DNA of 64,000 nucleotides. Origin: Hypericibacter sp963696655. Lineage in GTDB: Bacteria; Pseudomonadota; Alphaproteobacteria; Dongiales; Dongiaceae. The stretch covers positions 1 to 64,000 of the forward strand of contig CAVOLB010000136.1 in NCBI GenBank assembly GCA_963696655.1, in the 5' to 3' direction. Below the pieces are notes generated by a model that was not told the DNA's origin, did no database searches, and saw only the letters and a list, made by a program, of their open reading frames with translations. The translations under genes and the position numbers were made by a program. This document shows, piece after piece, positions 17,352 through 26,145 of the stretch (its first letter is position 1; the number at the start of each line of letters is the position of its first letter).

Positions 17352-18424
17352 GGATCGAGAATCAGCTTCGCTTCTGGATCATCGGGCTGCTGCTCCTCAT
17401 CGTGACGCTGTATTTCCTGCGCAGCGTCCTGCTGCCCTTCGTGGCCGGCATGGCGGTCGCCTATTTCCTCGACCCGCTCTGCGACCGGATCGAGAAGTTG
17501 GGTTGCTCCCGCACCTGGGCGACCACGATCGTGACGGCCCTCTTTCTCCTGGCGGTGCTGGCCTTGGCGGCGGTGCTGCTGCCGCCCTTGGAAGCGCAGC
17601 TGGTCGATTTCTTCGGCGCGTTGCCGACCTATATCCAGGCCGTCACCGCGAAACTGGGACCGCTCCTGAAGGCGCTGCGTTCGCACCTGCCGGCGTCGGC
17701 CGCGCCCAGCATGAGCGATGTCACCGGCTATCTCGGGCGGATCGCAGGCTGGGGCGCAGACAAATTGGGGACCGTCCTCAGCGGCGGCTTCGCGCTCGCC
17801 AATCTGGTGTCGCTGATCTTCATCACGCCGATCGTGACCTTCTATCTCCTGCGCGATTGGGACAAGATCACGATGAAGCTCGATCTCTGGCTGCCGCGCG
17901 ATCATGCCGACGAAATTCGCGGACAACTGCGCGAGATCGACCGCACCTTGGCCGGCTTCGCCCGAGGTCAGGCGACCGTGTGCTTGTGCCTGGCGCTTTA
18001 CTACGGCCTGGGTCTCAGCCTGATCGGGCTCGATTTCGGGCTGGCGCTGGGCCTGATCGCGGGCGTCCTCTCCTTCATCCCGTTCGTCGGCAGCTTCCTC
18101 GCTCTGGTCGGCTCGATCGGGCTGGCGCTGGCGCAGTTCGGCACCTGGCAAGGTGTGGCGATGGTGGTCGGCCTCTGCGCCGTGGGACAGGTGATCGAAG
18201 GGTACGTCCTGACGCCGAAGCTCGTGGGCGATCGGGTCCGGTTGCATCCGGTCTGGGTCATCTTCGCCTTGCTGGCGGGCGGGGCCTTGTTCGGTTTCGT
18301 CGGCCTGCTGCTGGCGGTTCCGGTCGCGGCGGTCTGCGGCGTGCTCGCGCGCTACAGCCTCAGCCATTATCTCGGTAGCCGGATCTATCGCGGCAACTCG
18401 CCGCCGCTCGATAGCGGCAATTGA
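17348..18424 (+). CDS. AI-2E family transporter (PerM/UPF0118)
   Basis: A 358-residue inner-membrane protein with about seven to eight membrane segments in the PerM pattern: an N-terminal pair (FWIIGLLLLIVTLYFLR), a soluble coiled middle (about 85-150), and a C-terminal block with FIPFVGSFLALVGS and the hallmark VIEGYVLTPKLVGDRVRLHPVWVIF. The family is linked to export of autoinducer-2 or to ion transport; the cargo is unclear. It overlaps the upstream phosphatidyltransferase by four bases and lies directly before hdaA, as in many alphaproteobacteria. Confidence 0.9.
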   Translation: MRIENQLRFWIIGLLLLIVTLYFLRSVLLPFVAGMAVAYFLDPLCDRIEKLGCSRTWATTIVTALFLLAVLALAAVLLPPLEAQLVDFFGALPTYIQAVTAKLGPLLKALRSHLPASAAPSMSDVTGYLGRIAGWGADKLGTVLSGGFALANLVSLIFITPIVTFYLLRDWDKITMKLDLWLPRDHADEIRGQLREIDRTLAGFARGQATVCLCLALYYGLGLSLIGLDFGLALGLIAGVLSFIPFVGSFLALVGSIGLALAQFGTWQGVAMVVGLCAVGQVIEGYVLTPKLVGDRVRLHPVWVIFALLAGGALFGFVGLLLAVPVAAVCGVLARYSLSHYLGSRIYRGNSPPLDSGN

Positions 18425-18450
18425 TCCCGCGCGGCCCGGCCCAGATCCCC

Positions 18451-19143
18451 ATGTCGCAGATTCCTTTTCCCTTCGATCACGCGCCGTCGCTCGCCGCGGC
18501 CGACTTCGTGATCGCGTCCTGCAACGAGGCCGCCGCCGCCTGGGTGGCGCTCTGGCCCGACTGGCCGGCGCCCGCCTTGACGCTGCATGGGCCGTCCGGA
18601 TCGGGGAAGACACATCTCGGCCGCATCTGGGCAGAGCAGGCGCATGCCCGATCGGTGCCGGCGGCGGCGCTCGCCGCCATCGACCGGATTCCGGAACTGG
18701 CCGAGGGCCGGATGGCGCTGTTGGTCGACGATGTCGACCAGGGGCTCGACGCGGATCGCGAGCGCGGGCTGTTCCATCTCTACAATCTGATCGCCGAGCG
18801 GCGCGGGCATCTGCTGCTGCTCGCCGCCCAACCGCCGGCGCGCTGGGCCCTGGGCCTCGCCGATCTGCGCTCGCGCCTCGCGGCGGCCCCGGCGGTCGCC
18901 ATCGGCGCGCCCGACGAGGATCTCCTCGACGCGGTCCTGGCGAAGCTTTTCGCGGACCGCCAATTGTCGGTCAGCCCGGAGCTGCGCCACTACATCCTGA
19001 TGCGAATCGAGCGTTCCTTTGCTGCGGCCGGAGCGGTCGTCGCGGCCCTCGATCGCGCCACCCTGGCGGCCGCCCGCGGCGTGACCCCCGGCCTCGCGCG
19101 GAGCGTGCTGGAGGAACTTGGCCGCCCGCCTGACGGTTTTTGA
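18451..19143 (+). CDS. hdaA: DnaA regulatory inactivator HdaA
   Basis: DnaA-like AAA+ protein that, bound to the DNA polymerase sliding clamp, stimulates ATP hydrolysis by DnaA and prevents over-initiation. From the ATG at 18451 (230 residues) it opens SQIPFPFD, a good clamp-binding motif, which supports this start over a TTG at 18421 that overlaps perM. Walker A is GPSGSGKT (47-54), Walker B LLVDDVDQ (about 90-97), and the sensor/arginine region LRSRLAAAP follows. No DnaA DNA-binding domain is present, as expected. It closes the perM-hdaA run. Confidence 0.92.
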   Translation: MSQIPFPFDHAPSLAAADFVIASCNEAAAAWVALWPDWPAPALTLHGPSGSGKTHLGRIWAEQAHARSVPAAALAAIDRIPELAEGRMALLVDDVDQGLDADRERGLFHLYNLIAERRGHLLLLAAQPPARWALGLADLRSRLAAAPAVAIGAPDEDLLDAVLAKLFADRQLSVSPELRHYILMRIERSFAAAGAVVAALDRATLAAARGVTPGLARSVLEELGRPPDGF

Positions 19144-19180
19144 AGGTACGGGCGGAAAAGCACAATTCTGGAGGCGACTT

Positions 19181-19210
19181 AAAATTGACTCAAAATTGAC
19201 TCTAAAGAGT
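19181..19210. repeat. Tandem 11-bp repeat running into a 12-bp palindrome
   Basis: AAAATTGACTC occurs twice in tandem (19181-19202), each carrying a TTGACT that looks like a -35 box, and the second runs into the perfect palindrome ACTCTAAAGAGT (19199-19210). The A/T-rich patch lies 75 bases before the CYTH-CHAD gene and may be its promoter/operator. Confidence 0.5.
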
Positions 19211-19284
19211 AACTTTTCTGTCGGGTGCCGGGCCGGTAATTGAGTGCCGGCCCAATCCCAAAAATCGAGCGAATCTGGAGACCT

Positions 19285-20854
19285 ATGGCGGAGGAGATCG
19301 AACTGAAACTGGCGCTGGCGCCCGAGCTGGTCGGGGCGTTGCGCCGGGATCCCACCCTCAAGGCTCAGGCGCTCAAGCGGCCCGTTACCCGGCGCCTCTT
19401 CAGCATCTATTACGACACCCCTGATCTGCGGCTGTCGCAAGCGGGGATGGCCCTGCGGGTCCGCCAGATCGGCAAGCGGTTCATCCAGACCTTGAAGGCG
19501 GCAGGCGCCGAGGGGGGCGGCCTCCAGCAGCATTCCGAGTTCGAGCAGACGGTTCCTTCCGCGCAGCCCGATCTGATGTTGATCACCGATCCGGCGATGC
19601 TCCGCTTCCTGAAGAAGCAGAAGATCGCGGGTCGGCTGGTTCCCGTTTTCAGCACCGACATCAAGCGGCGGACCTGGCTCCTGGGTATCGGCGGCGCGGA
19701 GATCGAAGTCGCGCTCGACGAAGGCGAGATCCAGAGCGGCGCCAACCGCACCTTGCTCACGGAGCTGGAGCTCGAGCTCAAGCTGGGCGCGAAGGAAGCC
19801 CTCTATGATCTCGCGATCGATCTGGCAGGCCGCTGGCCCCTTCGGATCGAATGGCAGACCAAGGCCGCACGCGGCTATCGGTTGTTCGCCGGCGGCGAGT
19901 CCGAGGCCCGCCGCGGCAGCCCCATCACGATCGAGCGGGATGCCACGGCGAAATCGGCTTTCGGCGATATTGCACGGGCCTGTCTCGCGCAATTCGGCGC
20001 CAATGAAGTCGCGGCGGAGCGCGGCGAGGACCCCGAAGGGGTGCATCAGGCGCGGGTGGCCTTGCGCCGCCTGCGCGCCCTGGTGACGGCCTATCGCCAT
20101 CTGATGAGCGATGACGTCCATGGCTGGCTGTCAGGCGAGCTGCGCTGGCTGCAGCAGGAGCTCAGCCCCGCCCGCGACTGGGATGTATTCGTGGACTACA
20201 CCTTGCCGCCGATCCTGAACCGGCTACCCGAGGAGCTGGCGCTCGAGCACCTGAAGGGCGAAGCGGAGACCCTGCGCCGCGAGGCCTACGACACGGTCCG
20301 CGCTCTTTTCGCATCGCAGCGCTACACGCTGCTCCTGCTCAAGATGGGCCGGGTGCTCGAGGCCGGCAACTGGCGGGCCGCGACGGGTTCGGCCGAAGCG
20401 GAACCGCTCGACGAACCGATCAAGCGTTTTGCCGATCGGCTGCTGGCCTTCCGGCACCGCCGCCTGCGTAAATTCGGCAAGAAACGCGAGAGTTCTGAGC
20501 GAATCGGAACTGCACCGGCTCCGGCTTCTGGGCAAGAAGATGCGCTATAGTGCCGACTTCTTCCGGTCGCTCTATCCGGAGAAGCAGGTGCGACGCTACT
20601 TCGCGGCCGTGGCCGAGCTGCAGGACCGGCTGGGCTCGATCAACGATGCGGTGGTGACGCACGGCCTGTTGCAGAAGCTCGAGCGGCGCATGCCCGACAG
20701 CGCCGAGGCCGCCCATGCGGTGGGCCTCGTCCGCGGCTGGCAGGCGGCCAGGATCGAACAGGATCTGCACGGCTTCGCCGCGGTCTGGGAGCAGTTCGCG
20801 AAGGCGAAGCCCTTCTGGGGCAAGGTCCGGACCGTCGCCAAAGACGCGATCTGA
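19285..20854 (+). pseudogene. CYTH-CHAD domain protein, frameshifted
   Basis: A CYTH (triphosphate tunnel) domain is followed by a CHAD domain, a histidine-rich helical domain known to bind inorganic polyphosphate. Frame one (ATG at 19285, after TGGAG) has EEIELKLALAPE with the ExExK signature, then the first half of CHAD (EGVHQARVALRRLRALVTAYR, about residue 250) and ends at 20550 out of frame. The second half continues in the +1 frame (LSESELHRLRLLGKKMRYSADFF to the stop at 20854). Skipping one base near 20494 joins RKFGKKRES to LSESELH as in intact relatives. This is either a real one-base insertion that truncates CHAD or a sequencing error. The surrounding genes are polyphosphate-linked. 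Confidence 0.85.
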
Positions 20855-21028
20855 CGCCCTTTTTCCCACTATGCGTCGCCGGGTCGCATCGCCGCCGGCT
20901 TCGGGCTGAACTTTTCCTTCATCATCCGCGCGGAGAATGGGACGGTGGGATTCCGGCCGCCCCGGTGCCTTGGTCAACGGGCCGGCGAATCCCCTCCTCA
21001 GTCCCCATTCTTCCCGGAAGCACCGGCC

Positions 21029-21577
21029 ATGCCGATCATGCCGCCCTCAATCGACAGCTTCTTCAAATTCGATCCCGCCAACGACGAAGCGGCCAACGAT
21101 CTGGGATTGGGGTCGCAGGCGCCGATCGCGCCGGCCGAGGCGGCCGCCGAAACGCAACCGCTGTATCAGTTCGTCTATGTCAGCTCGTCGCGCGCCAATT
21201 GGAGCGAGGCCGAGCTCGATCGGCTGCTGACGCGTGCCCGCATCCATAACGGTGCGCGCGGCATCACCGGCATGCTGCTCTATGTCGGCGGCAACTTCAT
21301 TCAGGCGCTGGAAGGTCCGGAAGCGGCGATCTCTTCCCTGATGGATCGCATCCGTGCCGACAAGCGCCATTGGCATGTGCAGCGCATTGTCGATCGCCGG
21401 GTCGGGACCCGCGATTTCGCAGACTGGTCGATGGGCTTCCGGCGCTGCCTGCCGGCGGATCTCGCGGCCGTGGGCGCGATCGATGTCGCCCGCGACGACG
21501 CCATCGCCAAGGCCCTGGTCGGCAGAGAGGGGCTGGCGGTAGGGCTTCTCAGCCGCTTCTGCGCCCAGAATCGTTAG
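21029..21577 (+). CDS. BLUF-domain blue-light photoreceptor
   Basis: Flavin-binding blue-light sensor of the BLUF type. The 182-residue product has a 45-residue N-terminal extension, then one BLUF domain (about 46-140) with the flavin-contacting residues in place: Tyr50 (QFVYVSSS), Asn74 (RIHNGARGITG), Gln92 (NFIQALEGP), and Trp133/Met135 (DWSMGF). The C-terminal tail is about 40 residues with no output domain, so signalling must go through a partner. The ATG at 21029 follows GGAAG; an upstream frame is open but lacks a ribosome site. It lies between the CYTH-CHAD gene and a convergent SixA-type phosphatase, inside a polyphosphate neighbourhood. Confidence 0.92.
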   Translation: MPIMPPSIDSFFKFDPANDEAANDLGLGSQAPIAPAEAAAETQPLYQFVYVSSSRANWSEAELDRLLTRARIHNGARGITGMLLYVGGNFIQALEGPEAAISSLMDRIRADKRHWHVQRIVDRRVGTRDFADWSMGFRRCLPADLAAVGAIDVARDDAIAKALVGREGLAVGLLSRFCAQNR

Positions 21578-21641
21578 GGATATCGCTGCGGATCTCGCGG
21601 CTCGGCAGGGCCGTTGAAAACGCCGGCCCCCTCGGCGACGC

Positions 21642-22193
21642 TCACACCAGGTCGCGCGGGACCACGAAATCGGTCAACCGGCCGATGCCAGGCAGAAGCT
21701 CTTCCCAGCGGTCGACATCGAACTGGTAGAGCGCCAGCCCGCCTGTCGGGAACTTGCCGCGCAATTTCTCCAGCCCCGCCGAATCGCCGTCGCCGAACAG
21801 ACGCTCGGCCAGCTCCTGCAGTCCGGGATTGTGGCCCACGATCAGCACGGAATCGACATCGTCATCCACCTGGCGCAACCGGACCAGCAGCTCGTCCGCG
21901 TTCGCCAGATAGAGCTTGTCCTCATAGACGACCCGGGGCGGCTTGGGGAGCATCAGGCTGACCAGTTCCCAGGTTTCCCGGGTTCGGCGCGCGGAAGAGG
22001 CCAGCACCAGATCCGGCAGGATCGCATGGTCGCGCAGATAGACCCCGATCGGCGGTGCCGCCCGGCGGCCCCGGGGTGCCAAGGGACGCTCATGGTCAGA
22101 GAGATCGTCCTCTTTCCAGCTCGACTTGGTATGTCTGAGGAGATAAAGCCGTTTCATCGTGCCTTGGCGGGAGCGCGGGGCAGGCTTGGCCAT
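21642..22193 (-). CDS. SixA-type histidine phosphatase
   Basis: Histidine-phosphatase (phosphoglycerate mutase-like) family member of the short SixA type, which removes phosphate from phosphohistidine on signalling or phosphotransfer proteins. The RHG-type motif appears as LYLLRHTKSSW near residue 16, with the second arginine in ASSARRTRET and the second histidine in LIVGHNPGL. The 183-residue frame from 22193 has AGGAG ten bases upstream; a second ATG (MKRLYLLRH, 22157) is a fair alternative. It diverges from ppk across a 170-base gap holding a PHO box, and converges on the BLUF gene. Confidence 0.88.
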   Translation of the reverse strand: MAKPAPRSRQGTMKRLYLLRHTKSSWKEDDLSDHERPLAPRGRRAAPPIGVYLRDHAILPDLVLASSARRTRETWELVSLMLPKPPRVVYEDKLYLANADELLVRLRQVDDDVDSVLIVGHNPGLQELAERLFGDGDSAGLEKLRGKFPTGGLALYQFDVDRWEELLPGIGRLTDFVVPRDLV

Positions 22194-22247
22194 CGCGGTC
22201 TATCTCCTTGAATTTAGGCACTCTTTGTCGCGGCACAAGATGCCTCG

Positions 22248-22265
22248 TTGTCATGACATTTTCAT
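22248..22265 (+). promoter_or_regulatory. Candidate PHO box upstream of ppk
   Basis: Two 7-base direct repeats, TTGTCAT and TTTTCAT, separated by four bases (GACA), matching the PhoB box architecture (CTGTCAT-N4-CTGTCAT, 11-base period). It lies in the divergent gap between the SixA-type gene and ppk-ppx, so phosphate-starvation control of the polyphosphate genes is likely. PhoB itself is not in the window. Confidence 0.6.
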
Positions 22266-22363
22266 GAAGCCCGGTTAAGATTGCGATTGATCGCCGGATT
22301 CCCCTCGCCGCCGTGCGAGGGTGGCTGTCCGGCCGTCACTTTTCCAAGCAGGGCGTACCCCCC

Positions 22364-24505
22364 GTGGACGATTCTCAACTGACCGAACGCGCCGTTGCCA
22401 ACGTCGCCAGCGAGGCGCGTTTCATCAATCGCGAGCTCTCCTGGCTCGCCTTCAATGAGCGCGTGCTCGAGGAGGCCCAGAACCAGCGCCACCCGCTGCT
22501 GGAGCGGCTGCGGTTCCTCTCGATCTCGGCGAACAATCTGGACGAGTTCTACATGGTCCGGGTGGCGGGCCTCAAAGGGCAGGTCGCCGCCGGCGTCTCG
22601 ACGCCCAGCCAGGACGGGCTGACGCCGGCCCAGCAGCTGGTCGCGATCAATCAGCAATCGAGCGAGTTGATGCACAACCAGCAGGCCTGCTGGCGCAGCC
22701 TGCGCCAGGCCTTGCGCCAGGCCGGGATCGCGGTGATCGACGCGGCGGAGCTGACGGCCGACGAGAAACAGTGGCTCGACGCCTATTTCCTCGACCAGAT
22801 CTTCCCGGTCCTGACGCCGATGGCGATCGATCCGGCCCATCCGTTCCCCTTCATCCCGAACCTGGGATTCGCGCTGGTGCTGGATCTCGAGGGCATGGCC
22901 CCGACCGGCAATTCCCTGCGCGCACTCCTGCCGCTCCCCTCGCAATTGCCGCGCTTCGTGCGGCTGCCCGGCGCCAATATCCGCTTCCTCCCCCTCGAAG
23001 AGCTGGTCGGCCTCTATCTCGACCGGCTTTTCCCCGGCTTCAAAGTCGCCGGCCTCGGCTATTTCCGCATGATCCGCGACAGCGAGATGGAGATCGAGGA
23101 AGAGGCGGAGGATCTGGTCCGCCTGTTCGAAAGCGCGCTCAAGCGCCGCCGGCGCGGCAACGTCATCCGGCTCAAGGTCAACGCGGCGATGCCGGAGGAT
23201 CTGCGCGCCTTCGTGATCGACGAGCTGGGCGTGTCGCCCGGCGACGTGTTCGTGCTGGACGGCATCCTGGGCCTGGCCTCCAGCTCGAAACTGATCGTGG
23301 ACGACCGGCCCGACCTGAAATTCCCGCCCTACAACGCGCGCTTTCCCGAGCGCATCCGCGAGATGGGCGGCGACTGCTTCGCCGCGATCCGGCAGAAGGA
23401 CATCATCGTTCACCACCCGTTCGAGAGTTTCGATGTGGTGGTGCAGTTCTTGCGCCAGGCGGCGCGCGACCCCAACGTCGTCGCGATCAAGCAGACGCTC
23501 TACCGCACCTCGGACGATTCGCCGATCGTCAAGGCGCTGATCGAGGCCGCCGAGGCCGGCAAGTCGGTGACGGCGCTGGTGGAGCTCAAGGCGCGCTTCG
23601 ACGAGGAAGCGAATATCCGCTGGGCGCGCGATCTGGAGCGGGCGGGCGTGCAGGTGGTGTTCGGCTTCATGCAGCTCAAGACGCACGCCAAGATCTCGAT
23701 GGTGATCCGGCGCGAGGGCACGAGCCTGCGCGGCTATGTGCATTTCGGCACCGGCAATTATCACCCGATCACCGCGAAGGTCTACACCGACCTCAGCTTC
23801 TTCACCTGCGATCCCGCACTCTGCCATGATGCGGCGCGGACCTTCAACTACATGACCGGCTATGCCAAGCCCGAGAAGCTGGAGAAGATCGCGATCGCAC
23901 CGATTTCGCTGCGCTCGACCCTGATGCACCTGATCGAGGAAGAGATCGAGCATGTGAAGGCCGGCCGGCCCGGCGGCATCTGGGCCAAGATGAACGCGCT
24001 GGTCGATCCCGGCCTGATCGATGCGCTCTGCCGCGCCTCGCAGGCGGGGGTTCAGATCCGCCTGGTGGTGCGCGGCATCTGCTGTCTTCGGCCCGGCGTG
24101 CCCGGCCTTTCCGAGAACATCCAGGTCAAGAGCATCATCGGCCGCTTCCTCGAGCATTCGCGCATCATGTGCTTCGGCAACGGCGTGCGGCTGCCCTCGC
24201 GCAGCGCCAAGGTGTTCCTGTCGTCGGCGGACTGGATGCCGCGCAACCTCGATTGGCGCCTCGAAGCGCTGGTGCCGATCGAGAATCCGACCGTGCATCA
24301 GCAGGTGCTCGACCAGATCATGGTCGCCAACCTGAAGGACGAGGCGCAAAGCTGGATTCTCGGCGCCGACGGACGTTATAGTCGGGTTCCGGCGGGGCCT
24401 GATGCGTTCAGCGCTCACACCTATTTCATGACCAACCCGAGCTTGTCCGGTCGTGGCAGTGCGATGAAACGCAAGGCCCCGGCTCTCGAGCTCAAAAAGG
24501 CGTGA
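22364..24505 (+). CDS. ppk: Polyphosphate kinase 1
   Basis: PPK1 polymerises the gamma phosphate of ATP into inorganic polyphosphate. From a GTG at 22364 the protein has 713 residues; a longer frame opens with GTG at 22313. The four PPK1 domains are recognisable: FINRELSWLAFNERVLEEA at the start, the head domain, and two C-terminal phospholipase-D-like domains with the catalytic histidine region HFGTGNYHP and MLRSALMH-type LRSTLMHLIEEE, then SADWMPRNLDWR near the end. It overlaps ppx by four bases (GTGA). A candidate PHO box lies about 100 bases upstream. Confidence 0.96.
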   Translation: MDDSQLTERAVANVASEARFINRELSWLAFNERVLEEAQNQRHPLLERLRFLSISANNLDEFYMVRVAGLKGQVAAGVSTPSQDGLTPAQQLVAINQQSSELMHNQQACWRSLRQALRQAGIAVIDAAELTADEKQWLDAYFLDQIFPVLTPMAIDPAHPFPFIPNLGFALVLDLEGMAPTGNSLRALLPLPSQLPRFVRLPGANIRFLPLEELVGLYLDRLFPGFKVAGLGYFRMIRDSEMEIEEEAEDLVRLFESALKRRRRGNVIRLKVNAAMPEDLRAFVIDELGVSPGDVFVLDGILGLASSSKLIVDDRPDLKFPPYNARFPERIREMGGDCFAAIRQKDIIVHHPFESFDVVVQFLRQAARDPNVVAIKQTLYRTSDDSPIVKALIEAAEAGKSVTALVELKARFDEEANIRWARDLERAGVQVVFGFMQLKTHAKISMVIRREGTSLRGYVHFGTGNYHPITAKVYTDLSFFTCDPALCHDAARTFNYMTGYAKPEKLEKIAIAPISLRSTLMHLIEEEIEHVKAGRPGGIWAKMNALVDPGLIDALCRASQAGVQIRLVVRGICCLRPGVPGLSENIQVKSIIGRFLEHSRIMCFGNGVRLPSRSAKVFLSSADWMPRNLDWRLEALVPIENPTVHQQVLDQIMVANLKDEAQSWILGADGRYSRVPAGPDAFSAHTYFMTNPSLSGRGSAMKRKAPALELKKA

Positions 24506-26025
24506 CGAGCGGCATGGCGGAAAGCGGAGCGGGGAAATCGCGGTCACCACGAATCGGCGTGGTCGATATCGGTTCCAACTCCATCCGTCTGGTGGTCTTC
24601 GACCGCCTGAGCCGAGCTCCCTGGCCGCTGTTCAACGAGAAGGTCCTGTGCGGGCTGGGCCGCGGCCTCGAGGCCTCGGGCGAGCTCAACAAGAACGGCG
24701 TCCAGATGGCGATCTCCAATCTGGAGCGCTTCGTGCGGCTGGCCGAAGGCATGGATGTCGGCAACCTCGACATGGTGGCGACGGCAGCCGTGCGCGACGC
24801 CGACAACGGCGCGGCCTTCGTGCAGGAGGCGGAGCGCCGCTGCCAGCGCAAGATCCGCATCATCTCCGGCGAGGAGGAGGCCCGGCTCTCGGCCCTGGGC
24901 GTGGCGTCCGGGATGCCGGAAACCTCCGGCATCATGGGCGATCTCGGCGGCGGCAGCCTCGAGCTGGTGCGCCTGACCCGCGGCGAGCCCGGCCGGCATG
25001 TCACCTTGCCGATCGGCCCCTTGCGGCTCATGGACATCGCCGACGGCGATCGCGACAAGGCGCGCAAGGCCGTCGACCAGCATCTGGAAAAGCTCGACTG
25101 GCTCGAGGAATCCAAGGGCGGCGATTTTTATCCCGTCGGTGGCGCCTGGCGGACGCTCGCGCGCATTCATATGGAGCAGGTCCATTACCCGCTCCATGTG
25201 ATCCACGCCTACACCATCAGCCGGCGCGCGGCCGAGGAACTGGCGCGCGTCATCAGCCGGCTCGGCCGCCGTTCGCTCGCCAGCATCCGCGGCGTGCCGC
25301 GCCGGCGTCTGGACAGCCTGCCGCTCGCGGCCCTGGTGCTGGAGCGGGTGCTGCGCCTGGCGCGGCCCGAGCGGGTGAATTTCTCGGCCTATGGCCTGCG
25401 CGAGGGCTTGATCTTCGATCGGCTCTCGCCGGCCGAGCAGCGCAAGGACCCGCTGTTCGAGGCCGCCCGCGATCTGGCCCTGCTGGAGGGACGCTTCGGG
25501 TCGCAGGGTGCGCGGCTCAAGACCTGGCTGACGCCGTTGTTCGAGACCAAGGAATCGCCAGCCGCCGCCCGGTTGCGGCTCGCGGTCTGCGAGATCTCCG
25601 ACATCGCCTGGCGCGAGCATCCCGACTACCGCGCCGAGCAGGCCTTCATGCGGATACTGCGCCTGCCGATCGGGGGCCTCGATCATCATGAGCGCGTCTT
25701 CGCCGCGATTGCCATCGCCCAGCGCTATGGATTCGAGGGCGAGCTCCCGGCCATGGAATCGATGCTGCGCCTGCTGAGCGACCAGGACCGTCGCGACGCG
25801 GAGCTGCTGGGGCTGGGCCTGCGCCTGGCCTATTCGCTCGCGGCTGCGCCGGCCTTGCTGGACAGGACCGCGCTGGTGCGCTCAGGGTCGCGCCTGACGC
25901 TCAATCTGCCCAAGGGCGAGGAAGCGATGTTCGGCGAAGCGGTGCAGCGCCGCCTCGAAGCGCTCGGCCGCGCGCTCGATCTCCCGATCGGCACCGCGAC
26001 CCTGACGAACAGAAGGGCGGGATGA
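24502..26025 (+). CDS. ppx: Exopolyphosphatase (Ppx/GppA family)
   Basis: Releases phosphate from polyphosphate chain ends, or removes the 5' phosphate of pppGpp in GppA-like members. The 507-residue product has the actin-like ATPase fold: phosphate-1 loop VVDIGSNSIRLVV (about 18-30), SGEEEARLSALGV, phosphate-2 loop MGDLGGGSLEL, and a C-terminal helical part ending NRRAG. The GTG start overlaps the ppk stop; an ATG four codons later (24514) is equally possible. The ppk-ppx operon followed by rnd and aspS nearby is standard for the class. A double-hairpin repeat follows ten bases after the stop. Confidence 0.94.
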   Translation: MTSGMAESGAGKSRSPRIGVVDIGSNSIRLVVFDRLSRAPWPLFNEKVLCGLGRGLEASGELNKNGVQMAISNLERFVRLAEGMDVGNLDMVATAAVRDADNGAAFVQEAERRCQRKIRIISGEEEARLSALGVASGMPETSGIMGDLGGGSLELVRLTRGEPGRHVTLPIGPLRLMDIADGDRDKARKAVDQHLEKLDWLEESKGGDFYPVGGAWRTLARIHMEQVHYPLHVIHAYTISRRAAEELARVISRLGRRSLASIRGVPRRRLDSLPLAALVLERVLRLARPERVNFSAYGLREGLIFDRLSPAEQRKDPLFEAARDLALLEGRFGSQGARLKTWLTPLFETKESPAAARLRLAVCEISDIAWREHPDYRAEQAFMRILRLPIGGLDHHERVFAAIAIAQRYGFEGELPAMESMLRLLSDQDRRDAELLGLGLRLAYSLAAAPALLDRTALVRSGSRLTLNLPKGEEAMFGEAVQRRLEALGRALDLPIGTATLTNRRAG

Positions 26026-26035
26026 TTTTTTATCT

Positions 26036-26130
26036 CCTCCCCCGCTTGCGGGGGAGGATTAAGGAGGGGGCTGCTCGGTCTATCGAGTTTTCCCCCTCCC
26101 TGACCCTCCCCCGAAAGACGGGGGAGGGGA
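26036..26130. repeat. Double-hairpin GC repeat, copy B
   Basis: Two hairpins (arms CCTCCCCC/GGGGGAGG on each side) that are also inverted copies of each other around a central 25-base spacer. It fills the gap between the convergent ppx (+) and M23 peptidase (-) genes, 10 and 15 bases from their stops, and would work as a bidirectional terminator. Confidence 0.8.
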
Positions 26131-26145
26131 CAATGATACCAGCGC

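Noticed and set aside
22262..24550. A 762-residue frame opposite ppk
   Set aside because: Histidine/arginine/alanine-rich composition typical of the antisense frame; ppk on the other strand is fully recognisable.
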